Shown piece after piece: positions 11,201 through 20,200 of a DNA stretch of 64,000 nucleotides. This stretch comes from Maniola hyperantus (taxonomy: Eukaryota > Arthropoda > Insecta > Lepidoptera > Nymphalidae): positions 4,802,212-4,866,211 of the forward strand of contig NC_048560.1 in assembly GCF_902806685.2 (NCBI RefSeq). The letters run 5' to 3'. A program made the position numbers and the translations under genes. The stretch's first letter is position 1. Every line of letters begins with the position of its first letter. The notes beneath the pieces were generated by a model, which was not told the origin of the DNA, did not search any database, and saw only the letters and a program-made list of their open reading frames with translations.

Positions 11201-14200
11201 AGAGCTCTCTGCCGACATATATATATAACATTCAAAGTCCTGACCGACTGACTGACATATATATCAACGCACAGCCTAAACCGCTGGTTCTAAAGACATG
11301 AAATTTGGAGGATCTATTCTTTGTAAAGAGTAGGTATCCACTAAGAAAGGATTTTTTCGAATTTCCACCCCTAAGTGGGTTAAACGGGGGATGGAAGTTT
11401 GTATGAAAGTCCGTCATTTTTCAAGTTATTTGCTTGAGAATTGGTATTTGGGTTTTCTGTCACAAATGAAGAAATACGTGTTTCAGGATTTTTGGAAAAT
11501 TCGCCCATGAGGGTGGTAAAATAGGGGATGAAAGTTTGAATGGGACAGTTTTAATTATTGATATTAATAACTTGAAATTTGGAAAGTAGGTTTTTCCTAA
11601 CCCCAAAAAAGGGTTGAAATGGGGGTTGGAAGGTTATATGTGTTATTTGGTGCTGGTGCAGGGTGCGCGTCCTGATGTTATAATGTTTGTTTCTGAATTA
11701 AAAAATGCCATTTGTTTCCTGTAGGCCACGCGGGCGAAGCCGCGGGCAGAAGCTAGTTATTATTAACAGAACTTGACATAACCACATCCTTAGGCAATTT
11801 ATTCCATAATATGTGAACAACTCTGTTGGGCAGAAAGTGCTTTAAAGGATTTGACGACGGCAATTGATATTGTAGCTTCATATCATGTCCCCTAAATATA
11901 GGATTGCTCCTTCTCGAATACATGCTCTTAAAATTTGGGACATTATAATAAATATTAAGCATTTTGTAATAAATGTAGATAATGATACAAGGTGTAACCA
12001 GAACGCTAGCAAAAACTAAGCGTTATTGTGGCTAATTCCGTTGTACACAATCTGTAAACTAAACTAAAATGGCACGTCTAAATCTATTGCTATCCCTTTC
12101 ATAATGTTGCTTGCGGAAAAGGAGAGCACTAGATTTAGACCTATTAATTTAGTTTAGTTTAGAGATAGTGTGCCAGAGAATCGGCCCCATTGTTATACTA
12201 CCTAAACACAATCCAAAACCAATACCATTTGCCTCATTTGGTAGTTTTAGTGATTTAGTATTTTTCAAACCTGTAATCAATGATATTAGAAGAAAAATAG
12301 GTAGATAGGTTACTTATATCAAATTCGATGTTTATTAATGGCACGCTGCGTCAGCGCCGAAAGACTCAACACACATAAACGCATAGATAGTATTTTAACC
12401 TCACACAACAGAGAGTAAAGGACGGTGAACTAATAACCTCAGCTTCAGTTGCGCACGAAAAAGAGACGGTTATATTTTGCACTACCTCGTCCTGCACAGA
12501 AGAGTGGAAGAAGGACGGATATATGCCTAATAATGCGAGCGTAAAAGAGACGGGACGAGACGGTAAACTAGAAACTCCAAAGAAAAAAAAACAGTAAAGT
12601 CTTTTCGGCTAATGCCGATTTATGCCTACACTGTAGTTGTATAGTAAAATAAAAACCTTATACTGTGGTATTTAATATATTACGAACTAGCTTTTTCCCG
12701 CGGTTCCGCTCGTTTTTAGGGTTCCGTGCCCAAGGGGTGCCAACGGGACCCTATTACTAAGCCTCCGCTGTCTGTACGTCCATCTGTCAGCGGGCTGTAT
12801 CTCGTAAGCCGTAATAGGTAGACAGTTGAAATTTTCACAGAATGTATTTCTATTGCCGCTATAATAAAAATAATAAAAATTAAATTAAATTAAATAAAGG
12901 GGGCTCCCATACATGGAAAAGAAGTCGAAATAAAATTACTAAATTTTACGCGGACGAAGCCGCGGGAAGGTAGGTAAAGGAATAAAATGTGAAATGAAAA
13001 TATTTTTTATTTTTGATAATATTTACTATTACACAATCTACATACCCATAGCCAAAATTCCCTCATTGTATGAAGAGACCCAGCAGTGGACCGTAAAAAG
13101 ATGTTAGACCATAGTTAATTTATCCTTCCCTAAAACAGGAAATATGCACACTATTTGAATTGTCAATACTCAGAAGAGACCTATCTGTTTATTTTATATT
13201 CTTTGATCGGAAACTTTAAAATACGTACAACGATAACTTGATACGTACTTATGGCATGTGACATAAGGTACAAATTGCAATGAGTTGCATTTTACACGAA
13301 CGTGCACGAGTTTGTTATTGTTAAATAAGTGAAAAATACGAATTATATAAAAGAAATAGTTTTACTTACGAATGAAATGTGATTCCTTGACTTTTGGAAA
13401 CCTTGCTTGTGTAGTTTGTGCGGAATCTCATCACACACGACGGCATTTTCGGTTGTTTTGGGAGACGAAAACAAAATACACATTACTATCAACGACGTCA
13501 TCGATAGCGCGACGCCAGCGGGCGACTGAGCTCAGGTTTGCTAATTAGCTTAGTTTTAACGTGCCACTTGCGGTCCGCGTATAACGTATCTACCTATTTT
13601 CTTCTAATATCATTGCCTGTAATGTATAGCGTGCAAAACTGGGGCCAATGCCCCATCTACGACGCGGCATTGACTACGAGTGACCTACACACGCAACGTT
13701 TTATTGACCTCTATATTTTTTTCGCGATTTTTTTTGTGGTATCATATCAGTAATCATCAGTACTATCACCTGTCTCCGTTTTTGCTAGTGTACTGGTTAC
13801 ACCCTGTATAATTATATCTAATGCTGGTGGAATTAATTTAACCAAATTACTATTATTATTTTGTAGTTCTGCTTGCGACCTCACACATTATTTAAACATG
13901 CGAGAGTAAATACAAAACTTTTGATCTACCTGCAAAATAATTTTATTACCAAACAGTTGGATAACAAAGTAAAAAGTTTTTGCAGGAAAAACAAAATGGA
14001 TGGATGGCTTGGAAGGTTGAATAAATAAAATGAAACTTGAAAAAAAAGAGATGATGTCTCTATTTCTTATAACTAGAAACATTATTATTAAATATCTCTG
14101 TGTGTGTGAGATTCTGGCCATTGAAAAGTGAAAACCGTATTAGTAGTTTTTGATAGAAAAAATGGCAAAAACTTTCGGTATTTTTCATCATTATTTTTCT

Positions 14201-17200
14201 TAATCAAAACTAGGTCATTAGGTACCTATGACGTTATTTTGTAACAGTTTTTTTTTTTAAACCTTTTATTAACAGGCTTGAAGACGGCCATTTAGTAGTA
14301 AATGCATCTCTCACCTAAAGAACCTTCAACACGTTGGGAGTACTCACCAAGTAAACTCCCAGCACATCCTTCTCATTGAACGCCTTGCCGTACTCCTTGA
14401 ATTCGCTGTTGCTGACCGCGCGACCCGTGCTCTCGAAGCCCCAGCTCAGCTCATCTTCACCTGGACACAAATATATTCATAATATTCCTTGAAGTACGGT
14501 ACGGGGATGGTTCTTACGGAGAGAATTTTTAAAAAAAAATCCTGAAAAAGAATCGACTGTTAGGCTGTACGAAGTTCGCCGGGGTACCTCATGGAACCAG
14601 CTTGGGAAGTGTTAAGTGGGTCACGAAGGGGCAATGTGAAAATTACTGGGCCATGGCAGAACAATGTTTGGGAAACACTGTAATAGGACATAGACAAAGT
14701 TAAAACTGTCAGATTTGTAACTTTGGGAGCCCTCAGACTAAGAATCAAGGAGACGGCATCAAAATAATAATACCTTGTTAGAGCAAGCTAGGTGTATAGA
14801 AAAGCTCTGAAAAGTGATAGAGACAAAAACACAGTTTTTTGTCTTTGTCATGATAGTAATTTATTGCGAATATTACTAGTTTTTATTAAGTTTTTTGTTT
14901 TAAATTCAGTATTGAGGGTGTGTAAAAGCCATTTATGGTGTATTGCTGTGTGATCTGCTGTAAAAGTTGTAGCGAACGCAAATTATGATTTGTGAGTGTT
15001 GTTTGTCCCTTTCGGGTATACGCGTCTGACAAGTCTCTTTGATTCTTAGTCTGAGTTACGAGCCAATCTTGAGCATAGAGCTTGTAAAAACTATTCACTC
15101 TTGATAATATAGCATTAAAGCTGTCGTTGTATAATGGTGTTTTATGGTAGAAAAGAAATGGTTACAGTCTTACCAAGATGCAATGAAGAGTCATCAGTGG
15201 ACCAGCCAATTCTCAGTCCATTGGCCATTGCCTCTTTGTCTGAAGTCTCTGTAGTGGTTACTACTGAACCCACGCGAACCTATTGAGTTAAATAGCGAAT
15301 ACAGGATAATGCTAAAGTGACGACTATTTGCTATGTGACTAATGAAGCTGTGATAACCTAGTGGTTAGGACGTCCGTCTTCTAATCGGAGGTCGGGGGTT
15401 CGATCCCGGGCACGCACCTCTAACTTTTCGGAGTTATGTGCGTTTTAATTAATTAAATATCACTTGCTTAGCGGTGAAGGAAAACATCGTGAGGAAACCT
15501 GCATGTATAAGAGTTCTCCATAATGTTCTCAAAGGTGTGTGAAGTCTCATGGCCAGCGTGGTAGACTATGGCCAAAACCCTTCTCATTCTCGAGAGGAGA
15601 CCCGTGCTCTGTAGTGAGCCGGCGATGGGTTGATCATGATGATGATGATGACTATTTAAATACTAGAAACAACACTTTAACAGCTAAGTTAATAGTAGTA
15701 GTAATAAGTTTTATGTGATATTGTGAAGGTTTTGACAAAAGCGTTTTGATAAAAAGTCGCTGATTTGACTAGTAGTCATCATCCCTTATTGACGGACTGA
15801 TTATTGACTTACCTCATAGCACACTCGTCCACTGGAGACGCCGTGCGTCGCCCTGGAGCCGGCCCAAGCGTGGGCAAAGGCGCCCTCGCTGAGCGGCACC
15901 ACTGAGTTCAACTCGGGCAGCTCCAAATACTGATTCAGGTCGCTGTCATCTGGTAAATGTTGGATACAAGCGTTACTTTGCGCACGTACACAAGATATAA
16001 AAAAACCGGTCAAGTGCGAGTCGGATTCGCACACAAAGGGGAACCATCTTGTATAGTACGCGGCAGACAACAATGTACACCTTTAGAAGGAGATAGCGGA
16101 TTTGTAGAGCATTGTCTCGGTCGTTGAGACCGACAAAACGTCATATAGGCGTGACCGACAGAGAAAACGAAAGGCAAAAGCCGAAACGTCATTCTAAAGG
16201 TTGATTACTTTCTGCCGCGTACTGTACCATCGTACAAGATATACCTAACTTGCTCCGTCGCGACGTGATTGAAGGACAAACCAACAAACAAACACACTTG
16301 CATTTATAATATAGGTAGTGATACTTTTGTAGGAAACAGTTTTCAATTAGATGAATCGAAATGTTGCCCTTCCCCATGTAAAAACGGATTTACGCCAATC
16401 CCGTAAAAAAGAGGCAGGTAAGAGAGTTAATAATGAAAATGGATCTGTCGTACTTACACCAAGATAGTGTAACTTTGTTGTCATCTATTTCAGGTTCAAC
16501 GAACTTCGGCTCCGCCACCTGTTTCTTGTTGCGAGGTGGCTCCTATAGATAAGTTAAAAATGTTTAAGACCAGCTACCACACGTTGGTGCCAACGCTCGT
16601 ACCAACGTTGGTCGCTTATTTAAGTCAGGCATCCACATGTTAAAAATATAACTTCATGAGAGAGAGAATCATCTATCATCGTGAGAAAACCTGCATGCCT
16701 GAGAATTCTCCAAAACAAGTTAAAGCATAAGTTTCTAGCTGGATCCTCTGAGTAGAATCTGTTTTCAATAGGTGGTTAGTCTTGACAAGTTTTTTTTTAA
16801 TTTCCAACCAAACAAACCACAGAGGTTTGACCCTCAATGCGTAGGTACGTCTGCGCATTAAATGATGCCTGCTTATCATAAAAAATATAAATACAATACT
16901 AGCTGATGCCCGCGACTTCATCCGCGTGTAATTAGGTTTTTAAAAATCCCGTGGGAACTCTTTGATTTTCCGGGATAAAAAGTAGCCTATGCACCTTTCC
17001 ATGTCTGAAACTATACCCATGCAAAAAAATCACGTCGATCCGTTGCGACATGATTGAAGGACAAACCAACAAACAAACACACTTGTTGTTGTTTCTTGCT
17101 AAGTGGCTTTGTGTAGACAGTCAAGTGCCAAAACAAACACACTTTTACATTTACAATAGGGGTAGTGATTTTTCTCTTTAACCTATAAGCTTACCTCAAC

Positions 17201-20200
17201 AACCGGCGCCAGCACTTCGTTAGTGACTTCTATGGTACGATAGTAGTTGCTCCAGCGAGCCTTCTTCTCTTGCTTCTTCTTGAGGCGCTGTAACTTTACA
17301 GGGTCCTAGGACAATGTGGTCACAATAATGAATGAGCCGTAGAGTAGTTACGAGCGATACGAGCTGACATATGGACATACATACTACTTTTTTTTTAAAT
17401 AGAGATAGCGGGCAAACGAGCAGGCGGGTCATCTGATGTTAAGTGATTACCGCCGCCCATGAACATTTACAGCACCAGAGGAACCGCCGATGCGTTGCCG
17501 GCCTTTTATTAATTTGTTGGTCCGCCCCTTGAATAACCCCATGTTGTAATCTAAAGGGAACACCGCCGAAGGGAGTTGATTCCACAGTTTGCATGTGCAT
17601 GGAAAAAAGGATCTGGCACAACGGTCAGTCAGTGTAGAGTCAGCCGTCATATTTCTAAAAAGAACGTTTCGAGTGCGAGTCAGACTCGCGCACTAAGGGT
17701 TCCGTACTACAGTCGTATTCTATCGTCATTTTGCACGATAAATAAAGACTTTTATGCCTAAAAATAAATAAAAATCGGTTATAGAATGTACAGGTAAACC
17801 CCTTTCATATGATACCCCACTTTGTATAGTAATCTTATTTTGAAAGTTGAAAATACTGATTATTTGTGAGTGAGCATACACATCACAAATTTCGTCACTG
17901 GCAGTAAGCGGGCTGTAGCTTAGTGGTCAGAGCGTCAGGCGCGATCCCAGGAGACGCGGGTTCGATTCCTGTCGGTTCGTAATTTTTGATGTGTATTTAA
18001 AATTATTTAGAAATTTCCTTCAAGTGTAGGTAAAAACACTATAAAAATTATAAAATACTGATTATTTATTTGTTCATGAAAACATTTTAATTTTTTTGTA
18101 ATGCAATTACAAATTCACGGTGCTATAGGACCTACCTACCTACCAAATTTCACGATTCTAGGTCAACGGGAAGTACCCTACAGTTGCAATTTGAGTAACT
18201 ACTTACATTGCTGAACTCCTCCAGGCGCTTAGCGTCATCTTCCGCTTGTTTCTTCTCCCTCTCCAGCCTCTCCTTTTCTTTTTCTATCAATCTCTGGTTG
18301 AGGAGCTCCCACTCTTCTTCTTCGGTTAATTCACGTTTACGCTGCAACAAATAATCTAAAGATGTATAAAATACCACTAAAGTTGGAAAAGTAGGCAGGG
18401 CAAATGACATAGTAATACAGAAAAAATTGTACATAAACCTTTAGAAAGAGGTTTCGGCTTCGTAGAGCGTTGTCTCTGTCACACATACCTAACTGACGTT
18501 TTGTCGGTCTTAATGACAGAGACAAAACTTTACGAAACCACTATCTCTTTCTAAAGGTACAATATTTTCTGCCGGGTACTGTAAATTGATACCTACTCGT
18601 GTTAGAAAGAACTTATTACATTGGATCGTACCTCTTTTTCTTCCTCTTCGCGCTCTTTTTCTTCCTCTTCGCGCTCTTTCTCCTCCTTATCATCAGTCTC
18701 TTTCTTCTCACTACTGTCCATGTCGGCGTCATTCTGCTGATCGTCTTTGTCGCGCGACTCATTCGCCTGAGCGCCTTCCTGAGAGCTGGCTTCATCTAAA
18801 AGTTCCATTTATATTTTTATGTGGGTTTATGTGAGTCAGTTATATTATGACAACCTCGATTTATGTCAAGCTATTTAGCTATAGTCGACGCATTTTAAAC
18901 CGAGTCGTCGAGTTAACTGTGTGTTTTGCTCGCACTTACCTACGACCTGTAAGTGCGAGCGAAATAGACAAATAAATCAATCCAAAGGGGCATGGTCACA
19001 GCATCGTCACTTACCACCAGGTGAGATTGCAGTCAAGGGCTAACTTGTATCTGAATAATAATAATAAAAAACCGGCCAAGTGCGAGTCAGGCTCGCGCAA
19101 TGAGGGTTCCGTACTACAGTTGTATTTTTTCGACATTTTGCACGATAATTCAAATACTATGATGCATAAAAATAAATAAAAATCTGTTTTAGAATGTACA
19201 GGTGAAGACCTTTCATATGATACCCCACTTGATATAGTCACTCACTTCGAAAGTTGAAAATACTAATTATTAGTTCATGACCACAATTTTTTTTTTTGTG
19301 TGACCTAACCCTAAATTCACGGTTTTCAGATTTTTCCCCAAATATCAGCTATAAGATCTACCTACCTGCCAAATTTCATGATTCTAAGTCAATGGGAAGT
19401 ACCCTGTAGGTTTCTTGACAGACAGACAGACAGACAGACAACAAAGTGATCCTATAAGGGTACCATTTTTCCTTTTGAGGTACGGAACCCTAAAAAAAGA
19501 ACATAATTTACCTTGGTCATCTGTATCTGGCTTAACTTCCACAGGTGACGGGCTCCTGAAAGAAAAAATAGTTTTAGCTACTATTCTAAAGTTAAAAATC
19601 AACAACAATACAAAAGTAACGACAATGAGAGACAATAGCTCAACCGGTAAAGGAGTGGACTGAAAAACCGAAAGGTCCGACGGTTCAAACCCCGCCCCTT
19701 GCACTATTGTCGTACCTACTCCTAGCACAAGCCTGACGCTTAGTTGGAGAGGAAAGGGGAATATTGGTCATTTAACATGGCTAATATTCTTTTCTTTTTT
19801 TTTAAAGAAAAAAAAAACAGATTGTTGTGAGAAAATCTCTCTCTGTGTGTGTACACATAGAGTGTATGTATCCATATGTATGTCATGAGTGTGTGTCCAA
19901 GTACAGATATATTGTTTCTGTGTGTGTTTATATGTATGTTGTCCACGTGTGTAGGTGTACAGTCCATGCCAATAGAATTGAAAACTAACAATAACAAATA
20001 TGATATACTGTGCGCTATTGCTGAACTATATCGGGAATGAACGATTGAACGAACTAACTCTGATGTAAAGAATTATTTGATTTTATGTACTTGCAAAACC
20101 TAAATAGTCCGAAATAAATGAAAACTTACACGCTGTTTTAGCTCTATCTGTCAATTATCATAATATCAAAACTACGATTAACCGTTATAGTGTTTTGGCG

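Larger units (their letters stand above)
11987..13806. mobile_element. MITE with 'GGTGTAACCAG' termini, split by a nested P-like element
   Basis: The termini 'acaaggtgtaaccagaacgc' and its inverted counterpart 'actggttacaccctgt' mark a non-coding element. Its interior matches 60697-61303 ('tttagtatttttcaaacctg', 'ggccaatgcccc'). It is interrupted at 12278-13615 by a younger insertion and also carries a palindromic unit at about 12022-12190. It lies between SPRY exons 11 and 12 of the hnRNP U-like gene. Confidence 0.65.

Noticed and set aside
15345..15420. tRNA gene
   Set aside because: A and B boxes are present, but it continues into a repeat body found at three other places, so it is the head of a SINE. 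The acceptor stem does not pair convincingly.
17907..17985. tRNA gene
   Set aside because: tRNA-like boxes are present, but it lies inside a 186-bp insertion with target duplications and lacks a paired acceptor stem, so it was called a SINE.
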